Positions 50,537-58,333 of a stretch of DNA of 64,000 nt are shown in pieces. Where the stretch lies: contig NZ_SPQL01000004.1 in the NCBI RefSeq assembly GCF_004570385.1, positions 1 to 64,000 on the forward strand, given 5' to 3'. The stretch comes from Blastococcus sp. CT_GayMR19. Its GTDB lineage: Bacteria > Actinomycetota > Actinomycetes > Mycobacteriales > Geodermatophilaceae. The notes under the pieces were generated by a model. The model did no database searches and was not told the origin of the DNA. It was given only the letters and a program-made list of their open reading frames with translations. Both the position numbers and the translations under genes were made by a program. Position 1 is the first letter of the stretch, and each line of letters starts with the position of its first letter.

Positions 50537-50569
50537 TCTGCGCAATCAATTCGAGCGGTCTTGCGCAGA
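50537..50569. promoter_or_regulatory. Lrp-type operator between regulator and bkd-like operon
   Basis: TCTGCGCAA (50537-50545) and TTGCGCAGA (50561-50569) form a perfect 9-bp inverted repeat with a 15-base spacer. The spacer is AT-rich at its left side. Location between the divergent genes fits the binding site of the Lrp/AsnC regulator. Confidence 0.7.
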
Positions 50570-50714
50570 TCGTTACGTGGGGAGGGTTGGTCATCCACCC
50601 GGAGCTCGTGCCAGGATGTGTGAACGGCGCCACACCCCGGCGTCGCGCAGACACGTCCAGCATGCCCAGCGGGCCGGTGACCCCGGCAGGCGGGGAGACG
50701 GCGAGGAGAGCCCC

Positions 50715-51854
50715 ATGACCGCGTTGCGACAGGCCACCGAGGTGGTCGACCCGGTACCCGGGGCCGGCGCCCCCCATCTGCCGCAGCAGCCCGACCTGGT
50801 GCAGCTGCTCTCGCCCGAGGGCGAGCGGGTCGAGCACCCCGACTACTCCCTCGACATCGGCGACGACGAGCTGCGCGCGCTGTACCGCGACCTCGCGCTG
50901 GTCCGCCGCTGGGACATCGAGGCGACGGCCCTGCAGCGCCAGGGCGAGCTCGGCATCTGGGCGTCGCTGCTGGGCCAGGAGGCCGCCCAGGTCGGGGCCG
51001 GCCGGGCGATGGCCGACGGCGACATGGCCTTCCCGACCTACCGCGAGCACGGCGTGGCCTGGACCCGCGGGGTGGACCCGCTGCAGGTCATGGGGCTGTT
51101 CCGCGGCGTGGACAGCGGCGGCTGGGATCCGCTCGCCCTCGGCTTCAACCTGTACACGATCGTCATCGGTGCGCAGTGCCTGCACGCCACCGGCTATGCG
51201 ATGGGTGTGCAGCGCGACGGCGCCGAGAGCGCCGTCCTCGCCTTCCTCGGCGACGGCGCGACCAGCCAGGGTGAGGTCAACGAGGCGATGATCTTCGCCG
51301 CCAGCTTCTCTGCGCCGGTCGTCTTCTTCTGCCAGAACAACCAGTACGCGATCAGCGTGCCGCTGGAGCGGCAGTCGAAGGTGCCGCTGTTCCAGCGGGC
51401 GGCCGGGTTCGGCTTCCCGGGCGTCCGGGTCGACGGCAACGACGTCCTCGCCGTCCTCGCGGTGACCCGGGCGGCGCTCGCCGCCGCGCGCGAGGGCCAG
51501 GGGCCGACGTTCATCGAGGCGTTCACCTACCGGATGGGCGCGCACACCACCTCCGACGACCCGACCCGCTACCGGCTGGCCAGCGAGCTGGAGGAGTGGA
51601 AGCTGCGCGACCCGATCGCCCGGCTGAAGGCCCACCTGTCGCGCAGCGGCATCGCCGACGCCGCCTTCTTCGACTCCGTGGACGCCGAGGGCGACGAGCT
51701 CGCCGCCCGGATCCGCAGTGGCACCGTCGACATGCCCGACCCGGATCCCGCGGGGATGTTCGACCACGTCTACGAGGAGCAGACGCCGACGCTGGCCGCC
51801 CAGCGGGCCGAGTTCGTCGAGTACCACGCGTCGTTCGAGGGGGGCGAGCACTGA
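50715..51854 (+). CDS. Branched-chain 2-oxoacid/pyruvate dehydrogenase E1 alpha
   Basis: 379-residue ThDP-binding subunit. The ThDP motif runs FLGDGATSQGEVNEAM to FFCQNNQYAIS (GDG...NN). Nearby are ELGIWASLLGQEAAQVG, and the phospho-loop-like YRMGAHTTSDDPTRYR. It oxidatively decarboxylates a 2-oxoacid with E1 beta. Lrp control and the E2 features favour branched-chain substrates, but pyruvate is possible. ATG 50715 has GGAGAG upstream. Its TGA overlaps the ATG of a tiny ORF (TGATG). Confidence 0.92.
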   Translation: MTALRQATEVVDPVPGAGAPHLPQQPDLVQLLSPEGERVEHPDYSLDIGDDELRALYRDLALVRRWDIEATALQRQGELGIWASLLGQEAAQVGAGRAMADGDMAFPTYREHGVAWTRGVDPLQVMGLFRGVDSGGWDPLALGFNLYTIVIGAQCLHATGYAMGVQRDGAESAVLAFLGDGATSQGEVNEAMIFAASFSAPVVFFCQNNQYAISVPLERQSKVPLFQRAAGFGFPGVRVDGNDVLAVLAVTRAALAAAREGQGPTFIEAFTYRMGAHTTSDDPTRYRLASELEEWKLRDPIARLKAHLSRSGIADAAFFDSVDAEGDELAARIRSGTVDMPDPDPAGMFDHVYEEQTPTLAAQRAEFVEYHASFEGGEH

Positions 51855-52018
51855 TGCCCGCCACGAGAACGAGGCCTGAGCGAGCATCGCAGGGAGATGC
51901 CGGGAGCCGACAGGGAGTGAGCATCGCAGCGAGCGCCAGCGAGCGAGGAGCGGAGCGACCGCGGAGGCGACCCATGTCGTCGACCGAGGAGCGGAACGAA
52001 GGCGGAGTCGAGTCATGA
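51854..52018 (+). CDS. Possible 54-residue bridging ORF between E1 alpha and E1 beta
   Basis: ATG 51854 overlaps the E1 alpha stop (TGATG) and the TGA at 52016-52018 overlaps the E1 beta ATG (ATGA), so ribosomes could pass through all three genes. The product is Arg/Ser/Glu-rich without a domain. Codons AGA, AGG, CGA and GGA are frequent, unlike the neighbours, and GAGCATCGCAG and GCGAGCG-type repeats occur. More likely a repeat insertion that stays in frame to keep translational coupling than a functional protein. Confidence 0.4.
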   Translation: MPATRTRPERASQGDAGSRQGVSIAASASERGAERPRRRPMSSTEERNEGGVES

Positions 52019-52995
52019 GCACCGAGACGCTGACGATCGGCAAGGCGCTCAACCTCGGCCTGCGCCGGGCCATGGAGGACGACGCCAAGGTCGTGCTCAT
52101 GGGTGAGGACATCGGCAAGCTCGGCGGGGTCTTCCGGATCACCGACGGCCTGCAGAAGGACTTCGGCGAGGACCGCGTCGTCGACACCCCGCTCGCGGAG
52201 GCCGGCATCCTCGGCACCGCCGTCGGCCTGGCGATGCGCGGCTACCGGCCGGTGTGCGAGATCCAGTTCGACGGGTTCGTCTTCCCCGCCTACAACCAGA
52301 TCGTCACCCAGGTCGCCAAGATCCACGCCCGCTCCAAGGGCAAGCTGAAGATGCCGATCGTCATCCGCATCCCGTTCGGTGGCGGCATCGGCGCGGTCGA
52401 GCACCACAGCGAGAGCCCCGAGGCCTACTTCGCGCACACCCCCGGCCTCAAGGTGGTCGCGGTCAGCAACCCGGTCGACGCCTACTGGGGCATCCAGCAG
52501 GCCATCGCCCATCCCGACCCGATCGTCTTCCTGGAGCCCAAGCGGCGGTACTGGGAGAAGGCGTCGGTCGACACGGACGCGACTCCGGGCCCGCTGTTCA
52601 GCTCGCGGGTGGTCCGGGGTGGCGACGACGTCACGGTGCTGGCCTACGGCCCCATGGTGAAGACGGCGCTGCAGGCCGCCGAGGCGGCGGCCGAGGAGGG
52701 CCGCTCGCTCGAGGTGATCGACTTGCGCACCGTCTCGCCGCTCGACCTCGACCCGGTGTTCGAGTCCGTGCGCCGCACCGGGCGCTGCATCGTCGTGCAC
52801 GAGGCGGCGGTCACGCTCGGGATCGGCGCGGAGATCGCCGCGCGGGTCACCGAGACCTGCTTCCACTCGCTGGAGGCGCCGGTGCTGCGCGTCGGCGGCT
52901 ACGACACCCCCTACCCGCCGTCGAAGCTGGAAGAGGAGTACCTGCCCGACCTGGACCGGGTGCTCGACGCCGTCGACCGCTCCATGGAGTTCTGA
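52015..52995 (+). CDS. Branched-chain 2-oxoacid/pyruvate dehydrogenase E1 beta
   Basis: 326-residue transketolase-like subunit. The sequence VLMGEDIGKLGGVFRITDGL, DTPLAEAGILGTAVGLAMRG and RIPFGGGIGAVEHHSESPEA match E1 beta cores, with the C-terminal transketolase domain from about residue 190 (VLAYGPMVKTAL, EVIDLRTVSPLD). It pairs with E1 alpha to bind ThDP. The ATG overlaps the tiny ORF. The E2 gene begins five bases after its stop, so it is the centre of one operon. Confidence 0.93.
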   Translation: MSTETLTIGKALNLGLRRAMEDDAKVVLMGEDIGKLGGVFRITDGLQKDFGEDRVVDTPLAEAGILGTAVGLAMRGYRPVCEIQFDGFVFPAYNQIVTQVAKIHARSKGKLKMPIVIRIPFGGGIGAVEHHSESPEAYFAHTPGLKVVAVSNPVDAYWGIQQAIAHPDPIVFLEPKRRYWEKASVDTDATPGPLFSSRVVRGGDDVTVLAYGPMVKTALQAAEAAAEEGRSLEVIDLRTVSPLDLDPVFESVRRTGRCIVVHEAAVTLGIGAEIAARVTETCFHSLEAPVLRVGGYDTPYPPSKLEEEYLPDLDRVLDAVDRSMEF

Positions 52996-53000
52996 CCCTC

Positions 53001-54560
53001 ATGACGTCCCCCAGCGCGACGCTGCGCCAGTTCAAGCTCCCCGACGTCGGTGAGGGCCTCACCGAGGGCGAGATCCTCCAGTGGCTGGTCGCCGTCGGTG
53101 ACACCGTCACGGTCAACCAGCCGCTCTGCGAGGTGGAGACCGCCAAGGCCGCCGTCGAGCTGCCCTCGCCCTACGCGGGAACCGTCGTCGAGCTGCTCTT
53201 CGAGGCCGGCACGATGGTCGACGTCGGCGCCCCGATCATCACGATCGACGTCTCCGGTGGGGCCGTCCCGCCGCCGGCTGGGCCCTCCGCGGCCGAGGCC
53301 GAGCCCGCCGCCGGTCTGATCGGCGGGCCCGCGCCGGGCGGCCGGACCTCGGTCCTGGTCGGCTACGGCCCCCGCAACACCGACGCGAAGCGCCGTCCGC
53401 GCCGCGTTCCGGTCGCGGAGGGCGCGACCGACGTGCCGGACGCGGCCGACGGCCCGGCCGGCCGGCCGGACCCGGAGGTGGCGCCACTCCTGCCCACCGC
53501 ACCCGACGCCCGCACCAAGCCGGTCCGCCACGGCGGGCTCGAGGTCGGCCGGCAGGCCGAGGCACACGCGCTGCGCGGCGACGCGGCGACCTCGCACGGG
53601 GTCGCGCACGGCCGCGGCCGGCTGCGGCCGCTGGCCAAGCCGCCCGTCCGCAAGTACGCCAAGGACCTCGGCGTCGACCTCGCCATGGTGACCGGCAGCG
53701 GGGACGGCGGCGTCATCACCCGCGCCGATGTCGACGCCGCCGCCTCCGGAACCGCGTCAGCCCTGGCCCCGCGGCCCGCTTCCGGTACCGAAAGCGGCGA
53801 GCCGGGGCGCGCTTTCGGTACCGAAAGCGGGAGTGGGGCGGGCGGCGAGGAGCGGATCCCGATCAAGGGCGTGCGCAAGCACACCGCGGCCGCGATGGTG
53901 GCCAGCGCCTTCACCGCCCCGCACGTGACCGAGTTCCTCGCCGTCGACGTGACCCGGATGATGAAGCTGCGCACGCGCCTGGCCGCCCGGCCGGAGCTCG
54001 CCGGCGTCAAGGTGAGCCCGCTGCTCTTCGTGGCCAGGGCGCTGCTGCTCGCGGCTCGCCGGCACCCGATGGTCAACAGCTCCTGGGACGAGGCGGCCCA
54101 GGAGATCGTGATCAAGGAGTACGTGAACCTCGGCATCGCCGCGGCCACGCCCCGCGGCCTCGTCGTCCCCAACATCAAGGACGCCGGCCGGCTCTCCCTG
54201 GCCGAGCTCGCCGCGGCGATCGGCGAGCTGACCGAGACGGCGCGCGCCGGGAAGACCAGTCCGGCCGACATGTCCGGCGGAACGATCACGATCACCAACG
54301 TGGGCGTCTTCGGCGTCGACACCGGGACGCCGATCCTCAACCCGGGGGAGTCGGCGATCCTGTGCTTCGGGGCGATCCGCGAACTGCCCTGGGTGCACCG
54401 GGGTGGGTCGGGCGGGGGCAAGCCGAAAATCGTGCCGCGGCAGGTGACCCAGCTGTCGCTGTCCTTCGACCACCGGATCATCGACGGCGAGTTGGGCTCG
54501 CGGTTCCTGGCCGATGTCGGCGCGATACTGCACGATCCGGGGGCTGCGCTGGCGTTCTGA
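53001..54560 (+). CDS. Dihydrolipoamide acyltransferase E2 component
   Basis: 519-residue acyltransferase core of the complex. An N-terminal lipoyl domain carries the lipoyl lysine in VETAKAAVELPSP (about residue 48). A long linker follows, then the E1/E3-binding domain in KPPVRKYAKDLGVDL and GDGGVITRADVDAA, and the catalytic domain with SLSFDHRIIDG. Between the binding and catalytic domains the linker encodes ASGTESGEPGRAFGTESG, produced by two GGTACC palindromes inserted in frame. VLVGYGPR in the first linker is also seen in actinobacterial relatives. No E3 gene is adjacent. Confidence 0.92.
   Translation: MTSPSATLRQFKLPDVGEGLTEGEILQWLVAVGDTVTVNQPLCEVETAKAAVELPSPYAGTVVELLFEAGTMVDVGAPIITIDVSGGAVPPPAGPSAAEAEPAAGLIGGPAPGGRTSVLVGYGPRNTDAKRRPRRVPVAEGATDVPDAADGPAGRPDPEVAPLLPTAPDARTKPVRHGGLEVGRQAEAHALRGDAATSHGVAHGRGRLRPLAKPPVRKYAKDLGVDLAMVTGSGDGGVITRADVDAAASGTASALAPRPASGTESGEPGRAFGTESGSGAGGEERIPIKGVRKHTAAAMVASAFTAPHVTEFLAVDVTRMMKLRTRLAARPELAGVKVSPLLFVARALLLAARRHPMVNSSWDEAAQEIVIKEYVNLGIAAATPRGLVVPNIKDAGRLSLAELAAAIGELTETARAGKTSPADMSGGTITITNVGVFGVDTGTPILNPGESAILCFGAIRELPWVHRGGSGGGKPKIVPRQVTQLSLSFDHRIIDGELGSRFLADVGAILHDPGAALAF
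53778..53828. repeat. GGTACC-core palindrome doublet inside E2 coding sequence
   Basis: GCTTCCGGTACCGAAAGC at 53778-53795 and GCTTTCGGTACCGAAAGC at 53811-53828, starts 33 bases apart. They encode the repeated ASGTES/AFGTES linker of E2. The spacing is almost the same as in the 19461-19516 doublet. Confidence 0.85.
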
Positions 54561-54589
54561 CCATCCGCCGTCCTGAGGGAGGGAATGCT

Positions 54590-54964
54590 GTGGATCGGCG
54601 TCGGGTCGCTCTCGTCCTGCTCCTGCTGTTCGTGCTGTGCATCGGCGTCGCGACGGTGGTGAGCGGCAGCCGGCCGGGCCTGCAGCAGGGCATCGCGCCG
54701 ACGGTCGCCGCCTTCGTGGGCTACCTGTTCGCACTCGTGGCGGCCGTGCTGCTGACCTCCCCGGGGGCCGAGGCGCCGGACGGAAGCAGGACGCTCGGCC
54801 TCATGGTGCTGGGGGCCGTGGTCGTCCTCGTGCTCCTGGATCTCGTGGCCGCGGACGGACCCAACTTCGGGGCCGGCCTGGTGCAGCTCATCGGTGAAGT
54901 GGTGATCCTGGTGGCGACCGTGCGCCTCGCCCTCGGTGTCGCCCGGGCCAGTCGAGCACGGTGA
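54590..54964 (+). CDS. Small membrane protein, unknown function
   Basis: 124-residue protein with about four hydrophobic helices (for example VALVLLLLFVLCIGVATVV at the start and VVILVATVRLALGVARA at the end) and no recognised domain. GTG 54590 is preceded by GAGGGAGGGAA. It starts 29 bases after the E2 gene and overlaps the isomerase start by four bases (GTGA), so it links the two in one transcript. Confidence 0.72.
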   Translation: MDRRRVALVLLLLFVLCIGVATVVSGSRPGLQQGIAPTVAAFVGYLFALVAAVLLTSPGAEAPDGSRTLGLMVLGAVVVLVLLDLVAADGPNFGAGLVQLIGEVVILVATVRLALGVARASRAR

Positions 54965-56151
54965 CCGATCTCGACCGGCTGCTGGCCTTCGCCGCCCGGT
55001 CCCGGCTCCCCGAGGGTGGCTTCGGCTACCTCGGGTCCGACGGGACGGTGGTGCCGGACCGGCCGGTCGAGACGTGGATCGTCGCCCGGATGACCCACGT
55101 CTTCGGGCTGGCATCCCTGCTGGGCCGCCCGGGCGCGGACGAACTGGTCCGTTCCGGCGTCGCCGCGCTGGCCGACGGGCCGCTGCACGACGCCGAGCAC
55201 GGGGGCTGGCGGGCGAGCACGGACGACGACACGAAGGCCGCCTACGTGCACGCCTTCGTCGTCCTCGCGGGTTCGACGGCCACGGCAGCCGGCGTGGACG
55301 GCGGCCGGGCCCTGCTGGACGACGCGCTCGTCGTCTGGCAGACCCGTTTCTGGGACGACGACGCCGGACTGGCGGTCGAGCAGTGGGACGGCGGCTGGAC
55401 GCACTGCGCGGACTACCGCGGGCTGAACGCCAACATGCACGGCGTCGAGGCCACGCTCGCCGCCGCCGACGCGGTGGACGACCCGGCCACGGCGGCCAGG
55501 CTCCGGGACCAGGCGCTGCGCAGCACCGAGCGCGCCGTGCACGGCTGGGCGCGGGAACGGAACTGGCGGCTGCCCGAGCACTTCACCCACCACTGGACGC
55601 CGCTGCCCGACTACAACCGCGACCGTCCGGCGGACCCGTTCCGGCCGTACGGCGTGACGATCGGGCACCAGTTCGAATGGGCCCGCCTCGCGCTGCACCT
55701 CCGCGCCGCCCTCCACGGCCAGAACGGCCGAAAGGGCCATTCTGGCCCGGACTGGCTGCTCGACGACGCCCTCGCGCTCTTCGATGCCGCCGCGGACCGC
55801 GGCTGGGCCGCCGACGGGCGGGACGGCTTTCCGTACACGCTGGACTGGGACGACCGGCCGGTCGTCGGGGCGCGCATGCACTGGGTGCTCTGCGAGGCGG
55901 TCGCGGCGGCGACGGTCCTCGACGCGGTGACCGGGGAACCGCGCTACCGCGACCTCGCCGACCGCTGGCGGCAGCACGGCGAGATGCGCTTCGCCGACCC
56001 GACGACCGGGAGCTGGCGCCACGAGCTCACCCCGGACGGCGCCGTCGCCACCGGCACCTGGTCGGGGCAGCCCGACGCGTACCACCTTGCCCAGATGCTG
56101 CTCCTCGACGGCCGCCCGGTGCGTGGGAGCGTCGCCGCCGCACTCCGCTGA
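54961..56151 (+). CDS. AGE-family sugar epimerase/isomerase
   Basis: 396-residue (alpha/alpha)6-barrel protein related to N-acylglucosamine epimerase and YihS-type aldose-ketose isomerases. Conserved parts are GGWRASTDDDTKAAYVHAF, LNANMHGVEATLAA, HFTHHWTPLPDYN, GVTIGHQFEWARLAL and GARMHWVLCEAVAA, whose His and Arg residues line the active site. Substrate may be mannose or a similar free sugar. An inverted repeat at 55717-55747 lies inside the gene and encodes a polar loop GQNGRKGHSGPD. GTG 54961 overlaps the preceding gene. Confidence 0.87.
   Translation: MTDLDRLLAFAARSRLPEGGFGYLGSDGTVVPDRPVETWIVARMTHVFGLASLLGRPGADELVRSGVAALADGPLHDAEHGGWRASTDDDTKAAYVHAFVVLAGSTATAAGVDGGRALLDDALVVWQTRFWDDDAGLAVEQWDGGWTHCADYRGLNANMHGVEATLAAADAVDDPATAARLRDQALRSTERAVHGWARERNWRLPEHFTHHWTPLPDYNRDRPADPFRPYGVTIGHQFEWARLALHLRAALHGQNGRKGHSGPDWLLDDALALFDAAADRGWAADGRDGFPYTLDWDDRPVVGARMHWVLCEAVAAATVLDAVTGEPRYRDLADRWRQHGEMRFADPTTGSWRHELTPDGAVATGTWSGQPDAYHLAQMLLLDGRPVRGSVAAALR
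55717..55747. repeat. Hairpin repeat inside the AGE-family gene
   Basis: GGCCAGAACGGCC and GGGCCATTCTGGCC form a nearly perfect inverted repeat closed by GAAA, at 55718-55730 and 55734-55747. It encodes a surface-loop-like segment between barrel helices and looks like an in-frame repeat insertion. Confidence 0.6.
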
Positions 56152-56257
56152 CGCCTTCGTCAACCCACCCGGGTCGTCTCGACCAGGAATCCCTGGTCGA
56201 ATCAGTCCTAGGTGTCCTCCACGCCGACCCCGTCGACCGCGTGCAGATCACTCACGG

Positions 56258-56593
56258 TCAGCCGCCGGCATCCGACTTCTCGCCATCGGGCGAGTTCCTC
56301 ACCACGGCGAAGCTCTCGTCGAGCTGCACATCGAGCTGGCGGCCGTCCGGCATGGTCACCTCGACCTCGTAGAAGCTCTCCTCGTCGCGGACCTCGGTGT
56401 CCGTGACCCGGCCACCGCCGGTCTCGGCGAGCGCGGCCTCGCCGGCCCGCTGGAGGGAGGCGTCGGTAATCGCGACGTCGGGTCCCTGCAGGGAGTCGGA
56501 GCCGCCCGCTGCGGTGGCAGCGGCGACGATCCCGCCGCCGAGGACGACGGCCGTGGCAGCGGCCGCCACCGTGGCCGACCTGAACATCGCCAT
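56258..56593 (-). CDS. Secreted PepSY-like protein 1
   Basis: 111-residue exported protein: a signal peptide (VAAAATAVVLGGGIVAAATA), then one PepSY-like domain with SLQRAGEAALAETGGGRVTD, FYEVEVTMPDGRQLDVQLD and FAVV. GGGAGG lies five bases before the ATG. PepSY domains act as periplasmic or extracytoplasmic inhibitors or ligands. It is the last of three paralogues reading leftward, away from the two-component system. Confidence 0.85.
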   Translation of the reverse strand: MAMFRSATVAAAATAVVLGGGIVAAATAAGGSDSLQGPDVAITDASLQRAGEAALAETGGGRVTDTEVRDEESFYEVEVTMPDGRQLDVQLDESFAVVRNSPDGEKSDAGG

Positions 56594-56622
56594 GGGAACC
56601 TCCCGGAGAGCTGGCTGGTCGC

Positions 56623-56961
56623 CTAGCCGTCGTCGCGCCGGGCGTCGTTCGACCTGCTCACGACACGGAAGGCCGTGTCCAGCTGGACGTCGACGTGCCG
56701 GCCGTCCTGCAGCGTGACCTGGACCTCGTAGAAGCTGTCCTCGTCACCGGCCTCCGAGTCGGTCACCCGGCCGCCACCGGTCACGGCCAGCGCGGCCTCC
56801 CGGGCCCGCGTCAGGAGGTCGCCGGAGAGGGCCGGTTCGGCGTCGTCGACGCGGACAGCAGGGCTGCCCGTGGCGGTCAGGCTGCTGGCGCCTCCGGCGA
56901 AGACCATGGCGAGAGTCCCGACGATCACGATCAGGATCGACGTCCTGCGGGCCCGGAACAT
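56623..56961 (-). CDS. Secreted PepSY-like protein 2
   Basis: 112-residue paralogue: signal or anchor segment ILIVIVGTLAMVFAGG, then DLLTRAREAALAVTGGGRVTD, SFYEVQVTLQDGRHVDVQLD and FRVV. It lies 29 bases upstream of paralogue 1 on the same strand, so the two may be one transcript, with GAGGTCC before its ATG. Divergence in the N-terminus but not in the GGGRVTDSE core suggests an old duplication. Confidence 0.83.
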   Translation of the reverse strand: MFRARRTSILIVIVGTLAMVFAGGASSLTATGSPAVRVDDAEPALSGDLLTRAREAALAVTGGGRVTDSEAGDEDSFYEVQVTLQDGRHVDVQLDTAFRVVSRSNDARRDDG

Positions 56962-57162
56962 CGGACCTCCTCGGTGCCACGCGCGCCTGCCAGGCGCCCG
57001 TCATCTGGGTGTGTGACCCCCGTTGTGTCCGCGTGCGTCACTACCCGGGTGACGACCGAATCACTCAGCGTCGACCCGCCGAATGCGTCTGCCATGGTCC
57101 TCAGCCGTCCCGACGCGCCGAGCAGCGGGCGCGCTGGGTAGCCGCCCCCGCGAGCCGCTGGA

Positions 57163-57507
57163 TCAGTCGGCGTCCCCGTCGTCGCCCTCTTCGTTCTCGT
57201 CCGAGCTGACGACGGCGAAGTCCGCGTCCAGCTGGACCTCGATCTGGCGGCCGTCGTCGAGGTTGACCTCGACCTCGTAGCCGTTCTCCTCGTCCTCGAC
57301 CTCGCTGTCGACGACCTCGCCGCCGCCGGTCTCGTCGAGCGCGGCCTCGCTGGCCCGCTCCAGATCCGTGCCGCTGATCGAGACGTCGGCGACGTCGGCG
57401 ACGTCGTCGCTGCCCGAGTCGGCCGCGCCGGCGACCCCCGCAGCGGCCACCCCGGCGATGACGGCGGCGGCAGCCGTACCGATGACGATCTTCACGCGAC
57501 GGTTCAT
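57163..57507 (-). CDS. Secreted PepSY-like protein 3
   Basis: 114-residue paralogue with signal sequence KIVIGTAAAAVIAGVAAAGV, a TDLERASEAALDETGGGEVV helix, GYEVEVNLDDGRQIEVQLD strand and FAVV, then an acidic tail NEEGDDGDAD. It is the copy closest to, and divergent from, the response-regulator gene, with a 154-base gap holding direct repeats, so it is the best candidate target or sensor partner of that system. GAGGAGA precedes the ATG. Confidence 0.85.
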   Translation of the reverse strand: MNRRVKIVIGTAAAAVIAGVAAAGVAGAADSGSDDVADVADVSISGTDLERASEAALDETGGGEVVDSEVEDEENGYEVEVNLDDGRQIEVQLDADFAVVSSDENEEGDDGDAD

Positions 57508-57562
57508 GACGGTCTCCTCGCAGAACGGATGGATACGCGTTCCGCCGATGGTTCCCCGCCTT

Positions 57563-57594
57563 GCTGAACCGGGGCTGACAGATCCGGGGCTGAC
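57563..57594. promoter_or_regulatory. Direct repeats in the PepSY3/response-regulator gap
   Basis: CCGGGGCTGAC occurs at 57569-57579 and again at 57584-57594, with another GCTGAA at 57563. Direct repeats are the usual target of OmpR-type regulators, so this may be the autoregulatory site shared by both divergent genes. Confidence 0.5.
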
Positions 57595-57661
57595 GAATTC
57601 AGTCTCCGATCAGGTTCTTCGGGTGATCATGGGCGGCCAAGGCTGCGGGAGGCCGAGGCGG

Positions 57662-58333
57662 ATGAAGCTGCTGGTCGTCGAGGACGACGCCAAGATCGCG
57701 GGCGCACTGCGCCGGGGCCTGACCGCGGAGGGCTTCTCGGTCGAGGTGGCGGAGGACGGCGTCGAGGGCCTGTGGCGCGCTCGGGAGGGCAGCTACGACC
57801 TGATCGTGCTGGACGTGATGCTGCCCGGCCGCAACGGCTACCGCGTCTGTGCCGACCTGCGCCGCGCCGGGGACCCGACGCCGATCCTGATGCTGACCGC
57901 CAAGGACGGTGACCTCGACGAGGCCGAGGGCCTGGACACCGGGGCCGACGACTACCTGCGCAAGCCCTTCTCGTTCCCGGTCCTGGTCGCGCGCGTCCAC
58001 GCGCTGCTGCGCCGGGCGGCGCTCGGCGAGCCGCCTCCGCTCGCGGTCGGGGACCTGACACTCGATCTCCGGGGCCGCCGGGTCCACCGGAGCGGGACGG
58101 AGATCGCGCTCACCGCCCGCGAGTTCGACCTGCTCGTCTACCTCGTGCGCCGGGCCGGGTCCGTCGTCTCCAAGCAGCGGATCCTCGCCGGTGTCTGGGA
58201 CGACGAGTTCGAGGGTGATCCGAACGTGGTCGAGGTGTACGTGGCCCGGCTGCGGCGCAAGCTCGACGAGCCCTTCGGCCGGCGGAGCATCGAGACCGTC
58301 CGCGGTGCCGGTTACCGGGTCCCACCGCCGTGA
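57662..58333 (+). CDS. OmpR-family response regulator
   Basis: 223-residue regulator. The receiver has acidic residues at 7-9, phospho-acceptor Asp51 in VLDVMLPG, Thr79 in MLTAKD and Lys101 in YLRKPFS. The DNA-binding winged helix covers about residues 128-223 with TAREFDLLVYLVRRAG and the recognition-helix region VVEVYVARLRRKL. It is cotranslated with the kinase (stop and start overlap by four bases) and is divergent from the PepSY genes. Confidence 0.93.
   Translation: MKLLVVEDDAKIAGALRRGLTAEGFSVEVAEDGVEGLWRAREGSYDLIVLDVMLPGRNGYRVCADLRRAGDPTPILMLTAKDGDLDEAEGLDTGADDYLRKPFSFPVLVARVHALLRRAALGEPPPLAVGDLTLDLRGRRVHRSGTEIALTAREFDLLVYLVRRAGSVVSKQRILAGVWDDEFEGDPNVVEVYVARLRRKLDEPFGRRSIETVRGAGYRVPPP

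Noticed and set aside
56962-57162. Structured RNA or gene between PepSY paralogues 2 and 3
   Set aside because: No stable conserved fold or open frame with good codon use; appears to be plain spacer.
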